64,000 nt of DNA, from NCBI RefSeq assembly GCF_000758625.1, contig NZ_CP009283.1, forward strand, positions 15,001 through 79,000. Reading direction: 5' to 3'. The position numbers and the translations under genes were made by a program. The number at the start of each line of letters is the position of its first letter. The stretch's first letter is position 1. Origin of the DNA: Paenibacillus sp. FSL R7-0273 (GTDB lineage Bacteria > Bacillota > Bacilli > Paenibacillales > Paenibacillaceae). Shown piece after piece: positions 35,735 through 43,058 of the stretch. The notes beneath the pieces are model-generated. The model was not told the DNA's origin and searched no databases. It worked only from the letters and a program-made list of their open reading frames with translations.

Positions 35735-36012
35735 TGCGTCTTGACAAGTATCTGAAGGTATCCCGTTTAATCAAGCGCCGCACAGTGGCTAAGGATGTGT
35801 CCGAGCAAGGCCGGGTGCTGATTAACGGTAAGGAATCCAAGCCAAGCAGCACGGTAAAGCTCGGTGACGAAATTACAGTGCAGTTCGGTCAGAAGCTTGT
35901 AACGGTTAAGGTGGAAAAGCTGGTTGAAACCACCCGCAAGGATGAGGCAGCCGGCATGTATACACTGCTCCGTGAAGAGCCTGTTGCCAAAAGCAGCGGA
36001 CTCGACTGGTAG
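35734..36012 (+). CDS. rqcP: RqcP, S4-domain ribosome quality-control factor (YabO)
   Basis: 92 aa. An S4 RNA-binding domain starts at residue 1 (MRLDKYLKVSRLIKRRTVAK) and covers SEQGRVLINGKESKPS. RqcP helps RqcH add alanine tails to peptides on stalled 50S subunits. The start overlaps the hbs stop by one base, so translation is coupled. Terminator behind. Confidence 0.93.
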   Translation: MRLDKYLKVSRLIKRRTVAKDVSEQGRVLINGKESKPSSTVKLGDEITVQFGQKLVTVKVEKLVETTRKDEAAGMYTLLREEPVAKSSGLDW

Positions 36013-36036
36013 AAGCAAATAGCTATAAACACAAGT

Positions 36037-36068
36037 ACAGCCTTACTTTATGTAAAGCTGTGCTTTTT
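36037..36068 (+). terminator. Terminator after rqcP
   Basis: ACAGC-c-TTAC and GTAA-a-GCTGT form a stem with one mismatch, then GCTTTTTTA. Confidence 0.78.
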
Positions 36069-36147
36069 TATATTTTCAGGAGAATCGTCAAGTTCTATAA
36101 CCTCTCCCCCCGCCATAGATTAGAATCAAGAAGGAGGGGTACATGCT

Positions 36148-36432
36148 ATGATCGAGCCAGTCAAAGTCAATAAGCAGCATGATCTGCACATGCGCAGCCG
36201 CAAGCAGCTGGAGCTGACGGGTGTGCAGAATGTAGAGAGCTTCGACAGCGAGGAATTTCTGCTCCGCACGGAGCTTGGCCATCTCACCATCCGGGGGAAT
36301 CATTTACATATCAAAAACCTGAGCCTCGAAAACGGCATTCTGTCGCTGGAAGGCAATGTCCATTCCCTGATTTATCTGGATCCCGGAACACAGGGGAAAA
36401 ACAAGGGCATACTGGGCAAGCTGTTTAAATGA
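36148..36432 (+). CDS. yabP: sporulation protein YabP
   Basis: 94 aa. Family features are the opening with HDLHMRSRKQLELTGVQNVESFD and the repeated LTIRGNHLHIKNLSLENG. YabP is made in the mother cell under sigma-E and is needed for proper spore formation; its biochemical role is unknown. An AAGGAGGGG site precedes the ATG. The stop overlaps yabQ by 4 nt. Confidence 0.92.
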   Translation: MIEPVKVNKQHDLHMRSRKQLELTGVQNVESFDSEEFLLRTELGHLTIRGNHLHIKNLSLENGILSLEGNVHSLIYLDPGTQGKNKGILGKLFK

Positions 36433-36992
36433 ATCCCGCAGTTCAATGGATGACCCTGATTTATATGATACTGGCCGGTATAGCTATGGGCGTGGCTTAT
36501 GACAGCTACCGGGTGCTGTCGCTGAAGCTGAGCTTTCCCAAATGGCTCAATGCGCTGCTGGACCTGCTGTATTGGATATGGGCTGCGTTACTTGTGTTTC
36601 GCATGCTGTATGCCGGAAATCAGGGTCAATTGAGGTTTTATGTCTTTTTAGGGCTCTTCCTAGGCGTATGGATCTATTTTTTGATCTTCAGTGTTACGGT
36701 CCGGCGTTTTGTGGTAATGTTAATTCAGTCGGTCCAGTATACGTGCAGACTGCTATGGAGAGCACTTGAAATCTTAATAGGGGTACCGCTGCGCTGGCTT
36801 TGGCGGCTTTGCAAAGGGACGCTGCTGCTGCTCGGACGCATCCTGTTATTTATTCTTAAGCTGCTCTTGCGTCTAACGAAGCCAATTTGGGTATTTCCAG
36901 TAAGATGGATCTCTCCTTATGTATTCAGGCTCGGGGAAGTTGCCTGGATTAAGAGATCTATGGATTGGATAACCGCATGGCGGAAACGCTGA
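36429..36992 (+). CDS. yabQ: sporulation membrane protein YabQ
   Basis: 187 aa. Several membrane segments: about 6-24, 42-60, 66-90, and a long hydrophobic and basic stretch at about 95-160 (rich in Leu, Arg and Trp). It matches YabQ, which localises to the outer forespore membrane and is required for the cortex. It starts inside the yabP stop (ATGA) and forms the conserved yabP-yabQ-divIC run. Confidence 0.9.
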   Translation: MNPAVQWMTLIYMILAGIAMGVAYDSYRVLSLKLSFPKWLNALLDLLYWIWAALLVFRMLYAGNQGQLRFYVFLGLFLGVWIYFLIFSVTVRRFVVMLIQSVQYTCRLLWRALEILIGVPLRWLWRLCKGTLLLLGRILLFILKLLLRLTKPIWVFPVRWISPYVFRLGEVAWIKRSMDWITAWRKR

Positions 36993-37014
36993 CCTTACAA
37001 TGGGGGTACGACGC

Positions 37015-37350
37015 ATGAACAGATTTACTGCGGAAGAGAAGGGAACATCAAGCAAGGTTGTGGCCGCAGGTGCGAAGAGAAGAAAGTTCATATGGCTTGC
37101 GGTAATGACTGTATTTTTTAGCTGGTCCGGTTACATTTTCGTTGTCCAGAGCGCTTCAATAGCGGACAAGAGTGAGGTGCTTGCCAAGAAACAGGCAAGC
37201 AACGAGGGTGTTACGACCTCACTTAATCAGCTGAAATACGAGGTCTCCAGGCTTAATGATGATGAGTATATCGGACAACTGGCGCGGAAATGGTACAATA
37301 TGTATCTTCCGGGCGAACTGCCAATCCGTACAGAGCAATCAGGGCAATAA
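37015..37350 (+). CDS. divIC: cell-division protein DivIC (FtsB-like)
   Basis: 111 aa. A short basic cytoplasmic N-terminus (to about 28), one membrane segment (about 29-46, WLAVMTVFFSWSGYIFVV), then a coiled coil (about 52-85) and the conserved DEYIGQLARKWYNMYLPGE. DivIC joins FtsL and DivIB at the septum. ATG 37015 has GGGGGT at proper distance; ATG 37000 lies before it. Its last codons take part in a long hairpin (37333-37346 with 37379-37394) that may attenuate read-through into yabR. Confidence 0.93.
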   Translation: MNRFTAEEKGTSSKVVAAGAKRRKFIWLAVMTVFFSWSGYIFVVQSASIADKSEVLAKKQASNEGVTTSLNQLKYEVSRLNDDEYIGQLARKWYNMYLPGELPIRTEQSGQ

Positions 37351-37474
37351 AGCAGGCCAAATCAGGCTTTAGCTGTGTTGCCTTGATTTGCTCTTTACTG
37401 TATAATCAAATCACCGCAGAATGGATAGAGTTTATATTCGTCTGTATATTTTTAAGGGAGGATCATTTTATTCT

Positions 37475-37975
37475 ATGGCAATTGAAGTGGGCACCAAGTT
37501 AGAGGGCAAGGTGACAGGCATCACGCATTTCGGAGCATTTGTGGATCTGTCAGGAGGTGTCACAGGTCTCGTTCACATTTCGGAAATCGCTGATAACTAC
37601 GTCAAGGATGTTAACGATCATTTGAAGATTGCTGATGTAGTAACCGTCAAGGTGATCAATGTTGACAAGGACGGCAAGATCGGACTTTCCATTAAGCAGG
37701 CTGTTGATAAGCCGGCATCAGAAGTACGTCCCCCCAGAGCTCCTAGACCAGAACGTCCAAGCGGCGGAGACCGTTTCGGCGGAGGCAGCGGCGGCGGTGG
37801 AGGCGGCGGTGGTTTTAATCGTGAACGGGGAGGGCGTCCATTCAAGCCTGCAGCCGGTAAACCTTCATTCGAGGATAAAATGTCACGCTTCCTGAAAGAT
37901 AGCGAAGAACGGATATCTTCGATCAAGAAGAACACAGAAGGAAAACGCGGCGGCCGTGGAGCCAAACGCGTGTAA
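37475..37975 (+). CDS. yabR: S1-domain RNA-binding protein YabR
   Basis: 166 aa. The S1 domain covers about residues 1-72 (GTKLEGKVTGITHFGAFVDL, GLVHISEIA, KVINVDKDGKIGLSIKQ). Behind it is a low-complexity Pro/Arg/Gly-rich linker with a run of glycines (about 95-118) and a basic tail ending GKRGGRGAKRV. It resembles general stress protein 13; role unknown, presumably binds RNA on ribosomes. ATG 37475 is 12 nt after AAGGGAGGA; the frame is open to 37421, without a ribosome site. Confidence 0.9.
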   Translation: MAIEVGTKLEGKVTGITHFGAFVDLSGGVTGLVHISEIADNYVKDVNDHLKIADVVTVKVINVDKDGKIGLSIKQAVDKPASEVRPPRAPRPERPSGGDRFGGGSGGGGGGGGFNRERGGRPFKPAAGKPSFEDKMSRFLKDSEERISSIKKNTEGKRGGRGAKRV

Positions 37976-38000
37976 TCCGATACTTGTACAGCATAAATAA

Positions 38001-38034
38001 CCGCAGTGGCATAATATGCCGCTGCGGTTTTTTT
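38001..38034 (+). terminator. Terminator after yabR
   Basis: CCGCAGTGGCAT and ATGCCGCTGCGG pair over 12 bp (one mismatch), followed by TTTTTTT. Confidence 0.92.
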
Positions 38035-38040
38035 GTAAGA

Positions 38041-38320
38041 TTATTATTTACTAGCCAAGGCAGTCTTGGAAGTTGCCCGAACCAGCTTCCATGTTAAGGC
38101 CCCCGCTCTACGGGGGTTAATTTGTCGCTGCAAAATAAATTGCCGACAGCATCCTTGCCGATTTCACATATCTCCGGGGCAATCGCTGACGAATATCCGC
38201 TGTCAGGTTTAACACTTCCGGATGTCCAGGAGGCTTTCAGACGGGTCAAACCAGTGACCCGCAAGGGTTGAGAGATAATTTCCAGATAATGTCGGCTCAG
38301 GCTTTTTTGTCGGAAATTTC
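38041..38320 (+). ncRNA. candidate structured RNA before spoIIE
   Basis: No coding frame, but several perfect pairings: TGGAAG/CTTCCA (38067, 38086), CCCCCG/CGGGGG (38100-38116), CGGGTCA/TGACCCG (38242-38261) and AATTTCC/GGAAATT (38277, 38312). GCCGACA (38142-38148) can pair with TGTCGGC (38290-38296), directly before a T-run (38303-38308), whereas GACAGC (38145-38150) can pair locally with GCTGTC (38199-38204); the two pairings exclude each other. This suggests a switch-like leader or small RNA. It resembles no RNA family I know. B. subtilis has tRNA genes here; none is seen. Confidence 0.35.
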
Positions 38321-38340
38321 TTAAAGGCTGCTCTCTGTTT

Positions 38341-38374
38341 CTGACAAACTTTCATAGAATCGTCCGCTTATAAT
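38341..38374 (+). promoter_or_regulatory. Spo0A-type promoter of spoIIE, 22-bp spacer
   Basis: CTGACA (38341-38346), 22 bp, TATAAT (38369-38374). Spo0A-activated sigma-A promoters such as spoIIG and spoIIE have this unusually long spacer. Box-like sequences TGTCGGC (38290) and TGTCGGA (38308), each near TGTCGAA, lie upstream. Confidence 0.65.
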
Positions 38375-38410
38375 GAGAACCATAAATTCTCAAACGGGTG
38401 GTGCGAAGGA

Positions 38411-40921
38411 ATGAACAAAAGCAATGTGGTGAATTTGCCGGAGTGGACCAGAGCCGGAAGCAAGGACAAGGGGCAGAAGGAAGAAGCCTGGAGCACGCGT
38501 GTGAAGAACTGGGGTATGAAGCAGCCGCTAATCCAGCTGATATCGGTGAAGAAATGGACACTGCTGCTGAGTCTGATGGGCTTTTTACTGGGACGGGCCA
38601 TGATTCTGGACGAGCTCTCACCCTTTGCTGTAGCTTATTTCGCTGTAATTGTCTTTATGAGAAAAGACTCCATACTGCCTGTGGCCGCTGCAATCATTCT
38701 CGGCAGCCTGTTCACACCCTTCCCCGGAGCCATTGTAGTGGCTTCAGAGCTGATTATTCTTTTCCTGATTTACAAGGGGATGGAGAACTTTCAGCGGGTA
38801 GACTTATCCTATGCCCCGCTTATGGTATTTGTATCATCGTTTATGGTCGGCCTGTTCCGGGTCGTAATCGGGCCCTCGATCGCCTGGTACCCGCTGATGA
38901 TGGCTGCCGTTGATGCTCTGCTTGGGTTTGTACTGACACTCGTATTTCTTCAGGCTCTCCCGCTGTTTACATTCAAAATGAAAAGCCGTGCACTGCGCAG
39001 CGATGAGGTCCTCTGCCTGATTATTCTGCTTGCATCGGTTATGACAGGCTTAGTAGGCTGGACAGTTGGCGGCCTATCGCTTGAGCATGTTCTGTCCCGG
39101 TATCTGATTCTGCTCTTTGCCCTTGCAGGGGGAGCTCCGCTTGGTGCTGCAGTCGGAGTTGTCACCGGCCTGATCCTCAGCCTTGCGGACATCGGGGCCA
39201 TCTATCAGATGAGCCTGCTTGCTTTCTCCGGCATGCTTGCAGGCATGATGCAGTCAGGCCGTAAAGGGGCGGTAGCTATGGGAATGCTGCTCGGCTCAAC
39301 AATTCTTTCTGTATACTTTCTGGGGCCCGGTGATGTGATGTCATCCACCTGGGAAACCTGCGCTGCTGTGCTTCTATTTCTTCTAACACCGAAAGGGATG
39401 ATTACGGCAATAGCCAAATACGTACCTGGCACTGCCGATCACAGCCGTACCCAGCATGAATATGCCCGGAGGGTCCGGGATATTACAGCGGAACGGGTTA
39501 CGCAGTTCTCTCAGATTTTCCAGCAGCTGTCCAGCAGCTTCGGACAGATTCCCCGTGCCGCAGAGGCCGGTAAAAGTGACCGTGAAATGGAGAATTTTAT
39601 GAGCACTGTAACTGAAGGCGCTTGCGCGGGCTGCATCCGGCGGACACACTGCTGGGATGCGAAATTTTATCAGACCTACCGGTATATGACCGATATGATG
39701 ACCACGGTAGAAGAATGCCCGGATATTACAGCCGCCCAGCTTCCACCGGAATGGAACCGCATCTGTGGCAAAACGGCTGAGGTGCTGGAGGTTATGAAAG
39801 GCCAATATGAGCTATACCAGCATGATATGCGCTGGAAGCGGCAAATATACGACAGCCGCCAATTTGTTGCCGAGCAGCTGTCCGGTGTCTCCCAGGTCAT
39901 GGAGGATCTGGCCAGGGAAATTAAACGTGAGGGACAAGCCATGTACCGACAGGAGGGGCAGATCCGTGAGGCGCTGGAGAAGCTGGGCTTATCCATCCAC
40001 AGCATTGAAATTCTCAGTCTGGACCCGGGGCGTGTAGAGATTGAAATTGTCCATGCCTATACAAGAGGCTTCGACGAATGCCGTAAAATGATCGCGCCGC
40101 TGCTCTCGGACATTCTTGAGGAGAACATTGCTGTCGTCAATGAAACAGCGGTTCATCCGCGGGAGGGACTGTCCATGGTTACCTTCGGCTCGGCTAAGGC
40201 ATACGAAGTCAGTACCGGGGTGGCGGGTGCAGCCAAGGGCGGGGATATGCTGTCGGGAGACAGCTTCAGCACGGTAGAGCTGGGGAATGGAACCTTTGCT
40301 GTCTCGATCAGTGACGGGATGGGGAACGGGGAACGCGCGCGGATGGAGAGCAGTGCTGCGCTGTCAATGCTGGAAAAGCTGCTGCAGTCCGGAATGGACG
40401 AGAAGCTGGCGGTCAAATCGGTAAATTCCATTCTGCTGCTGCGCTCACCGGAGGAGTTCTATGCGACGGTCGATATGGCGCTGATTGACCAATACTCTGC
40501 ACAGACCACCTTTATGAAAATCGCTTCCGCTCCCAGCTTTATCCGCCGGGGCAGTGAGGTGATTCCGATTACCTCAAGTAACCTGCCTATCGGAATCATT
40601 AAGGATATCGAGGTGGATTTGATCAGCATGCAACTCCGGCCGGGTGATATTCTCATTATGATGACCGACGGTATTTATGATGCGCCCGGATATGCCGTTA
40701 ATAAAGAGATATGGATGAAGCGGCTGATCCAGGAGCTGGAGGGTGATGATCCGCAGGATATGGCCGATGAGCTACTGGAGAAGGTCATCCGCTACCAGGG
40801 CAATGAGATTCATGATGACATGACAATTGTAGTCAGCCGCCTGGATCATTATCATCCGCAATGGTCCAGCCTGCATCTGCCCGGAATCGGCCGGATGGAG
40901 CGCCCGCGGACTGTAAGCTGA
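38411..40921 (+). CDS. spoIIE: stage II sporulation protein E, PP2C phosphatase
   Basis: 836 aa. The N-terminal third (about 45-325) has roughly ten membrane segments; the middle region promotes assembly at the polar septum with FtsZ; the C-terminal PP2C domain (about 590-825) dephosphorylates SpoIIAA-P and so frees sigma-F. Metal-binding aspartates are visible in ISDGMGNGERAR (Asp635), MMTDGIYDAPGY (Asp753) and DDMTIVVSRL. A cysteine cluster (CAGCIRRTHCW, about 408) precedes the phosphatase. GGTGG about 8 nt before the ATG is the ribosome site. Confidence 0.96.
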   Translation: MNKSNVVNLPEWTRAGSKDKGQKEEAWSTRVKNWGMKQPLIQLISVKKWTLLLSLMGFLLGRAMILDELSPFAVAYFAVIVFMRKDSILPVAAAIILGSLFTPFPGAIVVASELIILFLIYKGMENFQRVDLSYAPLMVFVSSFMVGLFRVVIGPSIAWYPLMMAAVDALLGFVLTLVFLQALPLFTFKMKSRALRSDEVLCLIILLASVMTGLVGWTVGGLSLEHVLSRYLILLFALAGGAPLGAAVGVVTGLILSLADIGAIYQMSLLAFSGMLAGMMQSGRKGAVAMGMLLGSTILSVYFLGPGDVMSSTWETCAAVLLFLLTPKGMITAIAKYVPGTADHSRTQHEYARRVRDITAERVTQFSQIFQQLSSSFGQIPRAAEAGKSDREMENFMSTVTEGACAGCIRRTHCWDAKFYQTYRYMTDMMTTVEECPDITAAQLPPEWNRICGKTAEVLEVMKGQYELYQHDMRWKRQIYDSRQFVAEQLSGVSQVMEDLAREIKREGQAMYRQEGQIREALEKLGLSIHSIEILSLDPGRVEIEIVHAYTRGFDECRKMIAPLLSDILEENIAVVNETAVHPREGLSMVTFGSAKAYEVSTGVAGAAKGGDMLSGDSFSTVELGNGTFAVSISDGMGNGERARMESSAALSMLEKLLQSGMDEKLAVKSVNSILLLRSPEEFYATVDMALIDQYSAQTTFMKIASAPSFIRRGSEVIPITSSNLPIGIIKDIEVDLISMQLRPGDILIMMTDGIYDAPGYAVNKEIWMKRLIQELEGDDPQDMADELLEKVIRYQGNEIHDDMTIVVSRLDHYHPQWSSLHLPGIGRMERPRTVS

Positions 40922-40965
40922 TCAGCTGTTATCTGGTGAGGTACGCTGCTGGAGGCAGTTCGACT

Positions 40966-41170
40966 TTAGTGGAAAATATTTAGTGGAATGAATCCACTTA
41001 CATTGCTTATTTTTATGACTAAACTGAATTTAGTGGGAAAAAGTTCACCTGATTCCGGTCCTTTAAGCTAAAAGGCTTCTTTTGAGAGTATTAGATAGCT
41101 TTTTTACATCTAATCTCTAATAGCAGAGCAAATCTGTTAAAATAGCTGTCGTTTTTCCCACTAGTTGGCT
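40966..41170. repeat. intergenic inverted repeats with AGTGGGAAAAA arms
   Basis: AGTGGGAAAAA (41032-41042) and TTTTTCCCACT (41152-41162) are a perfect 11-bp inverted pair enclosing about 110 nt, in which ATTAGAT/ATCTAAT (41090-41096, 41108-41114) makes an inner hairpin. TTTAGTGG is also repeated at 40965 and 40979, and AGTGGA/TCCACT near 40982-40997. No gene here. No target duplication or transposase is seen. Confidence 0.6.
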
Positions 41171-41358
41171 CACTCTCTATTTAAAATTAGCAGAGGCTAC
41201 TCTGCGGCAGTTTTGAGTCTTCTCTTTGGCGGGCCCTGGATTTACCCTATATTTAACGATTGCTTTTTACCTGGAAAATCTTGCGTAAGCGGCGTTTGAA
41301 ATCTCTCAACCTTGGATATGCTAGAAACAGAGACAAGGCAAAGGGGAGTGAACGGGTT

Positions 41359-42090
41359 ATGAGACAAATTCTGCTCATTACTGACGGCTGTTCAAACGTG
41401 GGGGAAAGTCCGGTGATGGCTGCGGCGCATGCCCGGCAGGAGGGAATCACCGTTAACGTGGTCGGTATTATCGATTATGGAACGATCGGGGAGCTGGGCA
41501 GCAGGGAAATTGCAGATATTGCCAAGGCGGGCGGGGGTTTAAGCCGGATTGTCGGGACCCCGCAGCTGGCGCAGACCATGCAGATGATGACACGCAAAAC
41601 CGTGGTTCAGACCATTCAGCAGGCGGTTAATAAAGAGGTAAAAAAAATTCTGGGTGAAGGCTCGCTGGAGGATCTGCCGCCGGCAAAGCGTTCCCAGGTT
41701 GTTACTGTCGTGGATGAGCTTACCGAAACAACGCCGCTGCGCATTGCGCTGCTGATTGATGCCAGTGCCAGCATGAAGCCCAAGCTTGCAGCGGTGGAAG
41801 AAGCCATCCGCGACTTGGCGCTTAGCCTGGAAGCGCGCGAGGGAAGCAGCGAAATTGCCGTATTCCATTTCCCGGGGCGCAGCAGCAGTGAGGATGCGGC
41901 GCTTGATATGGACTGGAGCAGCAACGTATCGGAGGTGCGCTCGCTTTTCAGCAGAATGAAGATGAGGGGGGCTACTCCGACCGGACCGGCAATTTTCAGA
42001 GTGCTTGAGCATTACCGATATGATAAACTGGATGAACACCGCAGGGAGCAGGATGAACGGGAAGGGATGATTGGTGGGTATGTTGTCTAA
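41359..42090 (+). CDS. yabS: von Willebrand factor A domain protein (YabS)
   Basis: 243 aa, soluble. Two parts look VWA-like: an N-terminal QILLITDGCSNVG with Rossmann-type pattern, and a second with the metal site LLIDASASMKPK (about 130-141, DxSxS). YabS function is unknown; its homologue is expressed in sporulation. AGGGGAG is 10 nt before ATG 41359; the open frame upstream to 41260 has no ribosome site. It overlaps yabT by 11 nt and follows spoIIE, as in B. subtilis. Confidence 0.88.
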   Translation: MRQILLITDGCSNVGESPVMAAAHARQEGITVNVVGIIDYGTIGELGSREIADIAKAGGGLSRIVGTPQLAQTMQMMTRKTVVQTIQQAVNKEVKKILGEGSLEDLPPAKRSQVVTVVDELTETTPLRIALLIDASASMKPKLAAVEEAIRDLALSLEAREGSSEIAVFHFPGRSSSEDAALDMDWSSNVSEVRSLFSRMKMRGATPTGPAIFRVLEHYRYDKLDEHRREQDEREGMIGGYVV

Positions 42091-43018
42091 TCCACCCTAT
42101 CCAGTCGGCACGGTAATTACAGGCAAATGGCGGGGCAACCGCTATGTCGTCGAACGGCTGCTGGGTAAAGGGGCGAACGGAACCGTATATCTTGTACAGC
42201 GGGAAGGCAGACGGGAGAAGTATGCGCTTAAGGTCGGTAACGATACGCTTGAGCTGCAGTCGGAGATCAACGTGCTTACAACCCTTCAATCCTGCCGGAA
42301 GCGCAGTGAGCACCGGGCCCGCCGTGAATCTCCGCTATCTTCCTATTTACTGGAATCAGATGATTTTAAGGACAAGGTGAATGAGCCGTTCTACGTTATG
42401 CGTTACGTTGAAGGGAGGCCGCTGCATCATTTTCTGGCAAGACAAGGCGCATCATGGCTTGGGCTGGTCGGCCTCCGGGTGCTGGAGAAGCTGGAGAAGC
42501 TGCATGAATGCGGCTTTGTGTTTGGCGATTTGAAGCCGGAGAATGTGATGGTGTCGGATTACGGGGAGGCCGAGCTGATTGATTATGGCGGGGCCAGCCC
42601 GATGGGGCGCAGCGTAAAGCAGTTTACCGAATGGCATGACCGCGGGTTCTGGAATGCAGGCAGCCGTACGGGTGATGAGAGCTATGACCTGTTTTCTTTT
42701 GCTGTATTATGTCTGCGCCTTTTAAATGAGAGTGCACTGAAGGCTTGTGCCCAGCAGCTGCCGCAGACCCGGAGTGTGGACGATCTGATGAGGCTGGCCA
42801 GAAATCTTCCCGACAAAAAGCTGTCCTCCTGGCTTTGTCTTGCACTGAAGGGCGGATTCCCAGGATCCGCACAGGCAGCCGCGGTCTGGAAGCAGCATAT
42901 CTACGGGCAGCGCAAGCCGGAAAGACAAACTGCAGTTACACCCCGCTGGCTTAAGAATGCTTTTGCCATATCATTATTTGTGCTGGCCTTTACGATTTAC
43001 TGGGTAATCCGGTTTTGA
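42080..43018 (+). CDS. yabT: Ser/Thr protein kinase YabT
   Basis: 312 aa. Hanks-type kinase fold: glycine loop LLGKGANGTVYL (about 28-39), lysine in YALKV (about 52), catalytic loop FGDLKPENVM (usual HRD reads FGD) and DYG in place of DFG. A single membrane segment forms the C-terminus (FAISLFVLAFTIYWVI), with no PASTA domain. In B. subtilis YabT is activated by DNA and phosphorylates RecA and AbrB in sporulating cells; AbrB is also in this window. Starts TTG 42071, GTG 42074 and ATG 42080 are all possible. Confidence 0.87.
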   Translation: MLSNPPYPVGTVITGKWRGNRYVVERLLGKGANGTVYLVQREGRREKYALKVGNDTLELQSEINVLTTLQSCRKRSEHRARRESPLSSYLLESDDFKDKVNEPFYVMRYVEGRPLHHFLARQGASWLGLVGLRVLEKLEKLHECGFVFGDLKPENVMVSDYGEAELIDYGGASPMGRSVKQFTEWHDRGFWNAGSRTGDESYDLFSFAVLCLRLLNESALKACAQQLPQTRSVDDLMRLARNLPDKKLSSWLCLALKGGFPGSAQAAAVWKQHIYGQRKPERQTAVTPRWLKNAFAISLFVLAFTIYWVIRF

Positions 43019-43058
43019 CATTATACATAAGATTAACAGGCAGGAAAGGAATCCGCAG

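Noticed and set aside
37976..38410. tRNA genes expected from B. subtilis synteny
   Set aside because: No cloverleaf, T-loop (GTTCGA) or CCA end can be found.
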